A DNA stretch of 64,000 bases from contig OY764222.1 in the NCBI GenBank assembly GCA_963668325.1, positions 930,001-994,000 of the forward strand, written 5' to 3'. This DNA is from MPNP01 sp963668325. GTDB lineage: Bacteria; Pseudomonadota; Alphaproteobacteria; Rhodobacterales; Rhodobacteraceae. Positions 1 through 8,933 of the stretch are shown one piece after another. How positions within the stretch are numbered: the stretch's first letter is position 1; each line of letters opens with the position of its first letter. A program made the position numbers and the translations under genes. A model generated the notes under the pieces. It worked only from the letters and a program-made list of their open reading frames with translations. It searched no databases and was not told where the DNA came from.

Positions 1-1
1 C

Positions 2-1210
2 CGTGGAAAATTAGCGCAAAGAGATGCTAGGTTTGCATGGTTTATGCTTTTACCCACAGTGATTATCGTATCACTGGTTGTTATTCTTCCTCTTTTTGCC
101 ATCGTCTGGATAAGCGTAAAACCAATTGATCTTGGTGATTTGCGCCCCACTTCCCTTGTTGTTCGAGAGAATTTTCGAACCAGTGGTGAGATGTTTGAAC
201 TGGATTACAGGATTCGGAACTCATCCCAGGACGCACCAATCACCGATGCAGGCTTCTCAGACATTATACCGCCTGAAATAGTCTTAGAGGAATTGCCCGA
301 AGTGTGTTCGCAAACCTCAGAAGGTATTCTGGACTGTGATTTTGGTGATATTGAGGGAGGTTTCAGGGAAAGATTTAGGATTCCGATAACGCTTACCGTT
401 TCCCCTGAAGTTGCCGAAGATTTGGCTGAAGGGGACCAGCCTTCGGTGAGAGGTGATGCCGACAGTATCTTGACCAACGCGGAATTCACCTTTGATAATT
501 TCAAGAAACTGTTTGACCAGAAGGAGTTCTTCACGGTCTTGTGGACTACTCTTTTCTATACTTTTTTTGGCACGATAGGTGCCCTTGTCTTTGGCTTGTT
601 TGCAGCTTTGTTGCTTAACACCAGTTTCCGGGGCCAAGGTATTCTCAGAGGCTTTTTCCTGTTTCCCTATGTCGCCCCTGTCATTGCCGTTGCTTTTACA
701 TGGATCAATTTACTTGACCCATTTTCTGGATCAATAAACACCTTGATTGTTCAAATGGGTTTAACCGAGGAAGCCATTAATTTCTTTGGTCAGCGACCTT
801 TGGCCCTGATCATGGTTACCCTTTTCGAGGTTTGGCGTTATTTCCCGCTTTCTTTCCTGTTCATACTAGCTCGTATGCAAGCTATTGATTATGATATGTA
901 TGAAGCCGCAGATATGGATGGAGCATCCCCGTTTCAAAAATTCTGGTATCTCAGTATCCCTCAATTACTTGGGATCCTCAGCATTTTATTCCTGTTGAGA
1001 TTTATTTGGACATTCAACAAATTTGATGACATCTTCCTGTTGACCGGGGGTAATGCCGGCACCCGTACCTTGACCGTAAATGTTTACGAGCAGGCATTTG
1101 GGATATCCAATATTGGAGCTGGGGCAGCCGTTGCAGTGATCATCATGTTGTTTCTCCTTCTGTTCAGTCTGTTCTTTTTCCGTTTCATAAGCCAGGAGGA
1201 AGGTTTGTGA
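2..1210 (+). CDS. Sugar-type ABC transporter permease, MalF/UgpA-like, 5' partial
   Basis: Inner-membrane permease of a carbohydrate-type ABC importer. The reading frame is open to the left edge and an ordinary cytoplasmic N-terminus precedes the first ATG at 44, so the true start lies outside the window. A first membrane segment (LLPTVIIVSLVVILPLFAIV) is followed by about 100 polar residues resembling an Ig/DUF11-like beta domain (roughly nt 140-440) and then the canonical permease core from about nt 530. The ATPase-coupling EAA loop is clear near nt 900 (EAADMDGASPFQKFWYLSIP). The stop overlaps the next gene by four bases (GTGA). The substrate is not evident; the hydrolase two genes downstream suggests a glycoside-type compatible solute. 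The extra domain between the first two membrane segments is unusual, since the MalF periplasmic insert of E. coli lies elsewhere. Confidence 0.9.
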   Translation, partial: RGKLAQRDARFAWFMLLPTVIIVSLVVILPLFAIVWISVKPIDLGDLRPTSLVVRENFRTSGEMFELDYRIRNSSQDAPITDAGFSDIIPPEIVLEELPEVCSQTSEGILDCDFGDIEGGFRERFRIPITLTVSPEVAEDLAEGDQPSVRGDADSILTNAEFTFDNFKKLFDQKEFFTVLWTTLFYTFFGTIGALVFGLFAALLLNTSFRGQGILRGFFLFPYVAPVIAVAFTWINLLDPFSGSINTLIVQMGLTEEAINFFGQRPLALIMVTLFEVWRYFPLSFLFILARMQAIDYDMYEAADMDGASPFQKFWYLSIPQLLGILSILFLLRFIWTFNKFDDIFLLTGGNAGTRTLTVNVYEQAFGISNIGAGAAVAVIIMLFLLLFSLFFFRFISQEEGL

Positions 1211-2421
1211 AGCATTTTTATTACGGCTATATCACCGGCCCCATAATTGGTGCTTGCTGGACACTGGTAGTCGCTACGTCAGTCTCCATTCTCATGGCTT
1301 TTGCAACAGGTGGTGCCTATTTGCCTACCTTTTGGGGCAGTGTCCTAGTTGGACTAGTGTTGGGATTACTAACTGTCCAATTCAACAAGCTGTCCATAAT
1401 CATACCGACATCCTTCTTGCTTGCCATGGGTTTACCATTCATCGGTTTGGGGCCTCTTGCTTATGGCGACAGTATCCCTCTGAGCATGCAGGGTATAAGC
1501 TCTTTGCTTTTCAGTATCGGTACTGGTTGGGCCTTGGTCCGATATCTGGCAGATTGTCCCTGGGGGCAATTATCAAGACATGAGTTTGAAGAAAGCGTAA
1601 TTCGATTCCTGACAGGGTCGGGTCTGGTATTTTTCACGGCAATTGTCCTGATCCCCTTTTATGTAATGGTCATGACCAGTCTGAAATCCCAGCAGGAGCT
1701 ATTAATGAACCCCTTGGATTTCTCGTTGGAATTTCAGAAGGGTTGGGGTTTGTTACGAAGCTATTTTGAGTTGTTTAACGATTTCAACTTCGGTACCTAC
1801 ATGATTACCAGCTTTGTCGTTTCGATTACAACGGTAATTATTACCCTACTTTTCGCTGTACCAGGAGCCTATGCCATTGCCCGATTCAGGTTCACTGGTC
1901 AAGGAGCCCTTTCTCGTTCCATACTGTTGATTTACATGGTTCCGATGATTGTTCTTGCCCTTCCAATTTACGTTGTATTTTCCACAACCGGGCTACGGAA
2001 TACAATTCTTGGCATCATTTTGATATATCCGGTAACGACAATTCCTGTTGCCCTATACATGCTTCAGGGATATTTTCGTGGTTTGCCGACCGAAGTTGAA
2101 GAGGCTGGCTTGATGGATGGTCTTTCCAGACTAGTGGTGATTTGGAAAATTACCCTGCCCCTAAGTCTACCTGCTCTGGCTTCGGTTTCCTTGTATGTTT
2201 TCATGATTGCCTGGAACGAATTCCTTTTGGCCTTCATGCTACTGGATGATCCAAAAATATTTACCCTGACCAGAGGGGTAGCCATGCTCAACTCTTCAGA
2301 AATTCCCCGTCAACACTTGATGGCAGGTGCGGTTGTATCCACCCTTCCAATAATCACGATTTTCATGGCTCTGGAGAGGTTTATGACCAGGGGGCTCACG
2401 GCCGGGTCTGTTAAAGGATAG
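1207..2421 (+). CDS. Sugar-type ABC transporter permease, MalG/UgpE-like, with extra N-terminal membrane region
   Basis: Second permease of the importer, starting at a GTG that overlaps the upstream stop (GTGA). Residues 1 to about 115 form an additional hydrophobic region of about four predicted membrane segments, with no counterpart in ordinary MalG proteins of about 280 residues. The canonical six-segment core follows, starting with FFTAIVLIPFYVMVMTSLKS. The EAA coupling loop is at about residues 297-318 (EEAGLMDGLSRLVVIWKITL). At 404 residues the protein is more than 100 longer than the family norm. It lies three bases upstream of the glycosidase gene and is clearly in the same operon. 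Assignment to the family is secure; substrate is inferred only from context. Confidence 0.9.
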   Translation: MKHFYYGYITGPIIGACWTLVVATSVSILMAFATGGAYLPTFWGSVLVGLVLGLLTVQFNKLSIIIPTSFLLAMGLPFIGLGPLAYGDSIPLSMQGISSLLFSIGTGWALVRYLADCPWGQLSRHEFEESVIRFLTGSGLVFFTAIVLIPFYVMVMTSLKSQQELLMNPLDFSLEFQKGWGLLRSYFELFNDFNFGTYMITSFVVSITTVIITLLFAVPGAYAIARFRFTGQGALSRSILLIYMVPMIVLALPIYVVFSTTGLRNTILGIILIYPVTTIPVALYMLQGYFRGLPTEVEEAGLMDGLSRLVVIWKITLPLSLPALASVSLYVFMIAWNEFLLAFMLLDDPKIFTLTRGVAMLNSSEIPRQHLMAGAVVSTLPIITIFMALERFMTRGLTAGSVKG

Positions 2422-2423
2422 TT

Positions 2424-3668
2424 ATGTCACTAAAAGGAGATATTGATCAACAGGCCTGCAATATTTTGTTGGCTAATGATCAGGGTGGTTATACCATCCC
2501 AACCGAGGGCCTTTACCCCCACCAATGGAATTGGGATAGTGCCATGGCTGCCTTGGGGTTTGCAGAATTTGATGTGAACAGGGCCTGGCTTGAACTGGAA
2601 ACACTTTTTTCTGCTCAGTGGCCGAATGGCATGGTACCACACATTATCTTTCACAAACCTAGTAAGGATTATTTTCCGGGGCCGGATATCTGGGGTGGAA
2701 ACCAGGGTGCAATACCATCTTCAGGTATAAGCCAACCTCCCCTGGCATCCACCATGGCCAGGTTTATTCATAAGAAAAATCCTGTTCTGGGCAAACAAAA
2801 ACTCAAGACACTATTTCCAAAAATGTTAGCTTGGCATAAGTGGTTTGTGGCATGGAGAGGTTTCCAGGGTGCAATTATGACCACCCATCCATGGGAATCA
2901 GGGCGGGATAACGCCCCTGATTGGGATGCTTTGATGGCCTCAATTGAGCCTGTCGGTCTTTTACCCTACACGAGGAAAGACACTTCAATGGTCGAGAGTT
3001 CCATGCGCCCCAAAAAATTCGATTATGACCGATACTTACATCTCGTTGCAATTGGTAAGAAAAATGCCTGGAATGAGTGGGAACTTAAGGATCTGAACCC
3101 CTTTCGAATTGCTGATCCAGGATTGACCTTTACAGTTTTGAGGGCTGCCCGGGATTTACAGTATCTTGGTGATGTTTTGGGGTACGATACCTCCACACTC
3201 AAGAAGGATCTCCCTGCAATGGCAGAGGGCTTAAAATATATCTGGAATGCAGAAGAAGCTTATTTTGATGCCAGGAATACCAGGAGCCATGAGTTTTCAG
3301 GGAGCTTGACCAATGCTTCCTTTCTGAACTGGTATGCGGGTCATCACTCTGAGGAAATGCTTCTAAAACTCAGGGACCAATTTTCCATGGTTCCATACGG
3401 TGTTGCCAGCCATGATCCCCATAGTTCCAAATTTGATCGAGCACGGTACTGGCGGGGCCCAACCTGGGCAGTGGTAAATTTCCTCATTGGCAAGGGTTTG
3501 GAGGAAATGAACCATCCGGAAGGGGCTGAGTTGCGAGGAAGAACAAGAGAAATGATTTTGAAGGGTGGATTTTCAGAATATTTTGATCCGATAACCGGCG
3601 AACCGAAGGGTGGTCAATCCTTTACTTGGACTGCTGCGGTATGGCTGGTTTGGGCGGGGAAAGACTAA
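2424..3668 (+). CDS. GH63-like glycoside hydrolase (mannosyl-/glucosylglycerate hydrolase or trehalase-like)
   Basis: A 414-residue cytoplasmic (alpha/alpha)6-barrel glycosidase of the GH63/GH37 type. Visible motifs are the N-terminal LYPHQWNWDSA, the WESGRDNAPDWDA segment that holds the presumed acid Asp, and a C-terminal EYFDPITGEPKGGQSFTWTA segment that would hold the general base Glu. There is no signal peptide. This set resembles bacterial mannosylglycerate or glucosylglycerate hydrolases. Its place between the permeases and the ATPase of an ABC importer implies that it cleaves the imported glycoside in the cytoplasm. The precise substrate is an inference. The stop shares a base with the ATPase start (TAATG). 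Confidence 0.75.
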   Translation: MSLKGDIDQQACNILLANDQGGYTIPTEGLYPHQWNWDSAMAALGFAEFDVNRAWLELETLFSAQWPNGMVPHIIFHKPSKDYFPGPDIWGGNQGAIPSSGISQPPLASTMARFIHKKNPVLGKQKLKTLFPKMLAWHKWFVAWRGFQGAIMTTHPWESGRDNAPDWDALMASIEPVGLLPYTRKDTSMVESSMRPKKFDYDRYLHLVAIGKKNAWNEWELKDLNPFRIADPGLTFTVLRAARDLQYLGDVLGYDTSTLKKDLPAMAEGLKYIWNAEEAYFDARNTRSHEFSGSLTNASFLNWYAGHHSEEMLLKLRDQFSMVPYGVASHDPHSSKFDRARYWRGPTWAVVNFLIGKGLEEMNHPEGAELRGRTREMILKGGFSEYFDPITGEPKGGQSFTWTAAVWLVWAGKD

Positions 3669-4720
3669 TGGGTGCAATAGAACTAAAAAATGCCGAAAAG
3701 TGGTTCGGCGATATTCAGGTAATCAAGGGGATTGACCTTGCTATAGCGGACGGTGAGTTTATCGTTTTCGTCGGACCTTCCGGCTGTGGGAAATCAACCC
3801 TGCTCAGAATGATTGGCGGATTGGAGGATACATCCCGAGGATCAATTCTGATCAATGGCGAGAATGTAACGGACCAACCTCCCTCAAAAAGAGGGTTATC
3901 CATGGTTTTTCAGTCCTATGCCCTCTATCCCCACATGTCGGTCAAGGACAATATGGGTTTTGCCCTGAAAACAGCGGGGCATCCCAAGGAGGAAATTGAT
4001 GAAAAGGTTTCAGAAGCGGCAAAAATTCTGAAGCTAACCGATTTTTATGCAAGACGACCTAAGGATCTTTCTGGAGGCCAGCGGCAACGCGTAGCCATTG
4101 GCCGTTCTATTGTACGAGATCCCACGGCATTTCTGTTTGATGAACCTCTGTCCAATCTGGATGCCGCACTGCGAGTTGAAATGCGGTATGAAATAGCCAA
4201 GCTTCATCGAAGCCTGTCCCGTACAATGATTTATGTCACCCATGATCAAGTTGAAGCTATGACTTTGGCTGATCGAATTGTGGTTCTTGAACTAGGTCAG
4301 ATTGCCCAGGTTGGCAACCCCAAGGATTTATATGAAGAACCAGAGAATATTTTCGTCGCCCAGTTTATCGGCAGTCCTAAAATGAACCTGTTGGACTGCA
4401 CAACCAACAAGGACAGTTTCACCTTGGCAAATGGTCGCAATGGACCGTTCAAGGGTTCCAGAGAAGCCAACAAACTGGGAATCCGGCCAGAACATATTCA
4501 AATCGGCAAGCCTGGCGAAGGGAATTGTGACGGATTGGTAGATATAATTGAATTTTTGGGGGCTGATACCTTTGTCGTTTTTGATTGTGGTGATTGTGGA
4601 ACACTAACGGTCAGGGTTCCAGGTGGGGTAACCTTAGAAATTAATGAGGTTTGTGGCTTAACTTTTCAGGACAACAAACTACATTTTTTTGATGAGAGCG
4701 GTTTACGCGTAAAACAGTAA
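3668..4720 (+). CDS. Sugar ABC transporter ATP-binding protein, MalK/UgpC family
   Basis: A 350-residue nucleotide-binding subunit that powers the importer encoded just upstream. Walker A is GPSGCGKSTLL, the signature is LSGGQRQRVAIGR, Walker B is FLFDEPLSNLD and the H-loop is VTHDQ. A C-terminal TOBE/OB regulatory domain follows (about residues 240-350). I chose the ATG at 3668, which forms TAATG coupling with the hydrolase stop and begins MGAIELKNAEKWFG as in the family. An upstream in-frame ATG at 3626 would add 14 residues inside the hydrolase and is unlikely. With no substrate-binding protein here, that gene probably lies to the left of the window. Confidence 0.93.
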   Translation: MGAIELKNAEKWFGDIQVIKGIDLAIADGEFIVFVGPSGCGKSTLLRMIGGLEDTSRGSILINGENVTDQPPSKRGLSMVFQSYALYPHMSVKDNMGFALKTAGHPKEEIDEKVSEAAKILKLTDFYARRPKDLSGGQRQRVAIGRSIVRDPTAFLFDEPLSNLDAALRVEMRYEIAKLHRSLSRTMIYVTHDQVEAMTLADRIVVLELGQIAQVGNPKDLYEEPENIFVAQFIGSPKMNLLDCTTNKDSFTLANGRNGPFKGSREANKLGIRPEHIQIGKPGEGNCDGLVDIIEFLGADTFVVFDCGDCGTLTVRVPGGVTLEINEVCGLTFQDNKLHFFDESGLRVKQ

Positions 4721-4800
4721 AGCTATTTTCAACAATTGTGAATTGAGTAGATTTACCAAAATTCATCAAAGCATATTGGTTTGAGGTTTAGAATAACTGG

Positions 4801-5637
4801 ATGAAACTATTTCCCAAGAAAAAGTTGAATAAAAACCGCATCATTCTGCATAAGAAGCAGGATTTTGCCGAAATGGCCAAGGCCGGCCAGGTAGCAGCCA
4901 GAATTCTGGACGACCTTTGTGATCAGGTTGTGCCGGGCGTCAAGACGATAGAACTGGATCAGTTTATTCGGGACAAAATCAAGGAATATCAGGTTAAATC
5001 GGCCACAATAGGCTATCGGGGATATCAACATGCTTCCTGTATTTCCATTAACCACGTGGTTTGTCATGGTATACCAGGTAAAAAAACACTGGTTTCAGGT
5101 GATATCCTTAACATTGATGTAACGATAATCAAGAATGGCTGGTTTGGGGATAGTTCACGGATGTATGTTGCCGGCAAACCAAGCTTGAAGGCCCTCCGAT
5201 TGATGCAGGTTACCCATGATGCTTTGATGATCGGGCTGGAAAAAATACGACCAGGGAATACTTTTGGTGATTTGGGTTGGACCATTCAGCAATATGCCCA
5301 AAGTCATCGTATGACCGTGGTCAGAGATTTTTGTGGACATGGTATTGGAAGAGCATTTCACGAAGAACCCAATGTTCTCCATTTTGGTCGTCCGGGAGCC
5401 GGACCAGTATTTGAAGAAGGGATGTTTTTCACGGTAGAACCCATGGTCAATTTGGGTAGATCAGGGACCAAGCTACTTTCGGATGGCTGGACAGCAGTTA
5501 CCCAGGACAGATCCCTTTCAGCCCAATTTGAACACATGGTTGGCGTAACTTCAACAGGGGTTGAGATATTCACACTCTCGCCCCAAGACAAATATTACCC
5601 AACTAATTTCCAACCAAGAATCCCAATTTCTCATTAG
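4801..5637 (+). CDS. map: Methionine aminopeptidase, type I
   Basis: Removes the initiator methionine from nascent proteins. The five metal ligands of the pita-bread fold are visible: Asp in NIDVT, Asp in GDSSRMY, His in GHGIGRAFHEEP, Glu in FTVEPM and Glu in FEHMVG. The length of 278 residues matches type I enzymes with a slightly basic N-terminal extension (KLFPKKKLNKNR). It stands alone between the sugar transporter and the tct operon, 80 bases after the ATPase gene. No strong terminator is seen on either side. Confidence 0.95.
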   Translation: MKLFPKKKLNKNRIILHKKQDFAEMAKAGQVAARILDDLCDQVVPGVKTIELDQFIRDKIKEYQVKSATIGYRGYQHASCISINHVVCHGIPGKKTLVSGDILNIDVTIIKNGWFGDSSRMYVAGKPSLKALRLMQVTHDALMIGLEKIRPGNTFGDLGWTIQQYAQSHRMTVVRDFCGHGIGRAFHEEPNVLHFGRPGAGPVFEEGMFFTVEPMVNLGRSGTKLLSDGWTAVTQDRSLSAQFEHMVGVTSTGVEIFTLSPQDKYYPTNFQPRIPISH

Positions 5638-5745
5638 GTTCCTATCAACAATCCCATTTTTTCCGAATTTAGAATCTGGTTGCATAAACTGATTGGTTTG
5701 TAAACATACAAATTTACCAGAAATTAAGATTCGGGAGAAAATTAA

Positions 5746-6741
5746 ATGAAAATTAAACTGATTTCAGCCTATGTCATGGGGTTGCTACTTATGGGAAGTG
5801 TTGTCTCACAAGCTGATACCATGGTCACTCCCCCTGATGGGTTTGGCAAAAGACCTCTGACAATGATCGTTCCTTTTGGTTCGGGCGGTGGTTCTGACCA
5901 ACTTGCCAGAGCTATGGCCAAGGCAATGGGTGAAGTAGCAGGTCTGGATTTCCAGGTTGTTAATAAGCCCGGTGGGGGTGGTACATCCGCCATACCGGAT
6001 TTCATGCTGGCACCAGCCGATGGTTATACTGTACTAGAGCATATTGACAATGCCATTTCCGCCTATGCCGCCGGAGATATTTCGGAGAATCCTGCTGTCG
6101 ATTGGATTCCATTGTGCATGACCCAAATTACCTTTAGCCAAATTTACATTAGGGGTGACGAGAACAGGTTTACTGACTGGGCTAGCTTTGAAGCATACGC
6201 CAAAGCCAATCCAGGTGCCGTATCCATGGCCAATCTAGGCAAAATAGGTTCCATGGAGCTGGTTGTCATGGACCAACTGCAATCAGCCTTGGGTATAGAG
6301 CTTAACCAGATTGCCTATGATAAACCAGCCGAACGGTATGGTGCATTGATCGGTGGTCATGTCGATGTTCTTTTTGAACAACCGGGTGATGTCAGGAGTT
6401 TCCTTGATTCTGGTGATATGGTACCCATCCTGACTATATTCGGGGAGCGGCCTTCCGCCTTTGCCGATGTCCCAACCCATAAGGAAGTTGGTGCTGATTT
6501 TGATGCCTTGACCAGATTCCGGGGCTTTTATGTCAAGAATGGTGTTCCCGAGGATATTGTGGCATTTCTTTCCGAGGCCTGTGCAGCTGGATTTAATACC
6601 GACGACTATCAGGAATTCAACCGAAGCAAGTATATGCATCTCATCGACAGTTTCAGAGATACCGAAGGTTCAATTACCCTCATCAATGATGCTGTTAAGA
6701 CTTACCAGGACATGTACAAAATGCTTGGAATTGGTAACTAA
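5746..6741 (+). CDS. tctC: Tripartite tricarboxylate transporter substrate-binding protein (Bug/TctC family)
   Basis: Periplasmic binding protein of a TctABC secondary importer. It has a signal peptide (residues 1-23, cleavage after VSQA) and the family features IVPFGSGGGSDQLAR near residue 42 and VVNKPGGGGTSA near residue 74. The length, 331 residues, is normal. The start has a purine-rich leader (CGGGAGAAAATTAA) in front of the ATG. It leads an operon that continues through tctB, tctA, an acylating aldehyde dehydrogenase and a CoA ligase, so the ligand is probably the carboxylate or sulfonate fed into those enzymes. The family binds many organic acids, so the ligand cannot be read from sequence. 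Confidence 0.9.
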   Translation: MKIKLISAYVMGLLLMGSVVSQADTMVTPPDGFGKRPLTMIVPFGSGGGSDQLARAMAKAMGEVAGLDFQVVNKPGGGGTSAIPDFMLAPADGYTVLEHIDNAISAYAAGDISENPAVDWIPLCMTQITFSQIYIRGDENRFTDWASFEAYAKANPGAVSMANLGKIGSMELVVMDQLQSALGIELNQIAYDKPAERYGALIGGHVDVLFEQPGDVRSFLDSGDMVPILTIFGERPSAFADVPTHKEVGADFDALTRFRGFYVKNGVPEDIVAFLSEACAAGFNTDDYQEFNRSKYMHLIDSFRDTEGSITLINDAVKTYQDMYKMLGIGN

Positions 6742-6754
6742 AATACCAGAATTC

Positions 6755-6781
6755 AAAGGAGGGTGAGTTTCACCCTCCTTT
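6755..6781 (+). terminator. Intercistronic hairpin between tctC and tctB
   Basis: A perfect 12-bp inverted repeat (AAAGGAGGGTGA, loop GTT, TCACCCTCCTTT) lies 13 bases after the tctC stop and 24 bases before tctB. It lacks a long T-tract, so it is more likely a partial terminator or mRNA 3'-end stabiliser that keeps binding-protein expression above that of the membrane subunits, a common arrangement in such operons. Confidence 0.75.
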
Positions 6782-6805
6782 ATTGCGAATATTATCCAGA
6801 ACCCC

Positions 6806-7390
6806 ATGATTGGACAAAATCCCAAATTGGTTTCCATGACAAGGAATGCTTACTTTAAGCCCTTGGCTGAATGGCTGATGTGGATGGTTTTAGTCCTGGT
6901 AGCCCTCTCCCAGGTGGATAATTTCAGCCAGGAGATTGCAGCGTACAAATTTGATGCAGATGGTTGGCCAATTACCATTACCCTGGCCTTGGGAGCTGGT
7001 GCCACCCTGCAATTTTTATTCCAGATTTGGCGAATTAAATCAAGCGGAGCGGACCCAACCCCACCGGCAAGTTCGGAGATAGAGACAACAATCAAAACCA
7101 GCCGGGGAACCAGGTTAACCAATATTGCCATATTTCTGCTACCCTTCGTATATCTGTATCTTGCCCCGAGAATGGGCACTTATTTCATAACGCTATTTTT
7201 CATTCTTGGCCTGCTGTTGTTACTTAAGGTTAGATCAATTAAAGCCTTGCTGGGGGTTACGGCAATTACCTACCTGTTGCTGCTGGTGGTATTTACACGT
7301 TTCTTTTATGTGGCCCTCCCCGTCGGGAGATGGGATTTCTTTTATGACTTCAACAACTGGATTATTGTTGTTGCCCGGATAGGAATGTAA
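6806..7390 (+). CDS. tctB: Tripartite tricarboxylate transporter small membrane subunit (TctB family)
   Basis: A 194-residue inner-membrane protein with about four to five predicted membrane segments (WLMWMVLVLVALSQV, ITLALGAGATLQFLFQI, NIAIFLLPFVYLYLA, YFITLFFILGLLLLL, LLGVTAITYLLLLVVFTR). Size, topology and position between TctC and TctA identify it as the small subunit. Sequence conservation in TctB is low, so context carries much of the weight. No good ribosome-binding site precedes the ATG at 6806; an in-frame ATG at 6836 is an alternative start. It ends five bases before tctA. Confidence 0.85.
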   Translation: MIGQNPKLVSMTRNAYFKPLAEWLMWMVLVLVALSQVDNFSQEIAAYKFDADGWPITITLALGAGATLQFLFQIWRIKSSGADPTPPASSEIETTIKTSRGTRLTNIAIFLLPFVYLYLAPRMGTYFITLFFILGLLLLLKVRSIKALLGVTAITYLLLLVVFTRFFYVALPVGRWDFFYDFNNWIIVVARIGM

Positions 7391-7395
7391 ACACC

Positions 7396-8919
7396 ATGGA
7401 ACATTTTCTCACTGGAACAATAATGCTTTTCGGAGATTGGGAAGCCCTTATCATTTTTGTTCTGGGTTTACTTGGAGGAATGTTTTTCGGTGCTATTCCC
7501 GGGGTAAATATGCTTACCCTTGGAGCTGTAATACTGCCGTTTACCATTACCATGGAGCCCTCCCATGCTGTCATGCTGTATTCGGTTATATATTGCTCGG
7601 GGGTTTTTGGTGGGGCCATAACGGCAATTCTATTCAATATTCCCGGCGCACCTGAAAATGCTCCCACCTGTTTTGACGGCTATCCAATGACCGTCAAGGG
7701 TATGGCTGGCAAGGCCATTGGCGCTGCAGTTTGTTGTTCGGCCATCGGTGGTGTTTGCTCGGCAATACTTATGATGTCAGCAACGGGCCCGATAGCCAAC
7801 TGGGCCATCCGGGCTTTTGGCTCCCAAGAAATTTTTGCCCTGATCTTTTTTGGTTTGGCTGTTTCGGCCTCTATCGGCTCGGCCAATCTTTGGAAAGGTT
7901 GGCTCTCGGTATTCGCAGGATTGCTCCTTGCAACAATAGGAACGGACCCGGTTGGGGGTATTCCTCGCTTCAGCGAATGGTCAATTTTGAATTGGGAGTA
8001 CAAATCCTATTACCTTTCAGCAGGTTTGCACTTTATCCCGATGATTCTGGGCTTCTTCGCTGTGTCAGAGGTTTTGGTGCAGGCAACAGCAATTTCCTCA
8101 GGCAAAAGGCAACGGATGAAGGCTTCCATGGAGTTCCCGACAATTTTGGAATTCTGGAAAGTCCGTTTCACCATGATAAGATCAATTTTCATTGGCTTCT
8201 TCGCGGGAATTTTACCAGGTATAGGGGCAACTCTTGCAGCTTTCCTCGGTTATAGCCAAGCCCAGAAATGGTCATCACGAAAAGCGCATTTTGGCCAAGG
8301 TGAAATGGAAGGTGTGGTCGCCTCGGAAACTGCCAATAATGCCGCCACCGGGGCAGCGATGATCCCCCTTCTTGCGTTGGGTTTGCCTGGTGGGGCTTTG
8401 ACCGCCATGATCTTGGGAATATTTCAGATCCATGGCATGGAACCAGGGCCACTGATTTTCATTAATTCAAATGACCTGGTCTGGATAACTTTTGCTGCGA
8501 TGTTCTGGGCCAACTTACTGATTGTTTTGCTGGGCTGGATTCAAACCAAGACAGTTGTCCATGTCCTGAGAATTCCTTTTCGATATCTTGCACCGATCAT
8601 TCTGTTGCTGGCTACCGTTGGAGCTTACGCCCTCAGGAACCTGATGATTGATGTCTGGATTATGTATTTTGCTGGAGTTTTGGGTTATTTCATGCGTTCA
8701 ACCGGCTATTCACCGGCTGGCATAATTCTTGGACTGATTCTGGGGAGTTTAGGTGAATCAGCCTTTTCCAAATCAATGCAACTCATGAACTACGATTTCC
8801 TGGGTTTCTTCAGCAGGCCAATTTCAGGAATATTACTTGCCTTGGGAGGGCTGGCCATAATCTCTTCCATATGGACAGAAATTAAAACATCAAGAAAGCC
8901 CCTGACCGGGGATCACTGA
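7396..8919 (+). CDS. tctA: Tripartite tricarboxylate transporter large permease (TctA family)
   Basis: A 507-residue polytopic membrane protein with about 12 segments that forms the translocation pore. Characteristic stretches are GGMFFGAIPGVNMLTLGA near residue 27, AILFNIPGAPENAPTCFDGYP near residue 76 and ASETANNAATGAAMIPLLALG near residue 310. It starts five bases after tctB and ends 14 bases before the aldehyde dehydrogenase, so all are one transcription unit. Substrate specificity is set by the partner TctC. Confidence 0.95.
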   Translation: MEHFLTGTIMLFGDWEALIIFVLGLLGGMFFGAIPGVNMLTLGAVILPFTITMEPSHAVMLYSVIYCSGVFGGAITAILFNIPGAPENAPTCFDGYPMTVKGMAGKAIGAAVCCSAIGGVCSAILMMSATGPIANWAIRAFGSQEIFALIFFGLAVSASIGSANLWKGWLSVFAGLLLATIGTDPVGGIPRFSEWSILNWEYKSYYLSAGLHFIPMILGFFAVSEVLVQATAISSGKRQRMKASMEFPTILEFWKVRFTMIRSIFIGFFAGILPGIGATLAAFLGYSQAQKWSSRKAHFGQGEMEGVVASETANNAATGAAMIPLLALGLPGGALTAMILGIFQIHGMEPGPLIFINSNDLVWITFAAMFWANLLIVLLGWIQTKTVVHVLRIPFRYLAPIILLLATVGAYALRNLMIDVWIMYFAGVLGYFMRSTGYSPAGIILGLILGSLGESAFSKSMQLMNYDFLGFFSRPISGILLALGGLAIISSIWTEIKTSRKPLTGDH

Positions 8920-8933
8920 ATTTAAAGGCAGAA

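Noticed and set aside
205..637. Minus-strand open frames opposite the first permease gene
   Set aside because: Shadows of a strong plus-strand gene; no domain content or ribosome sites.
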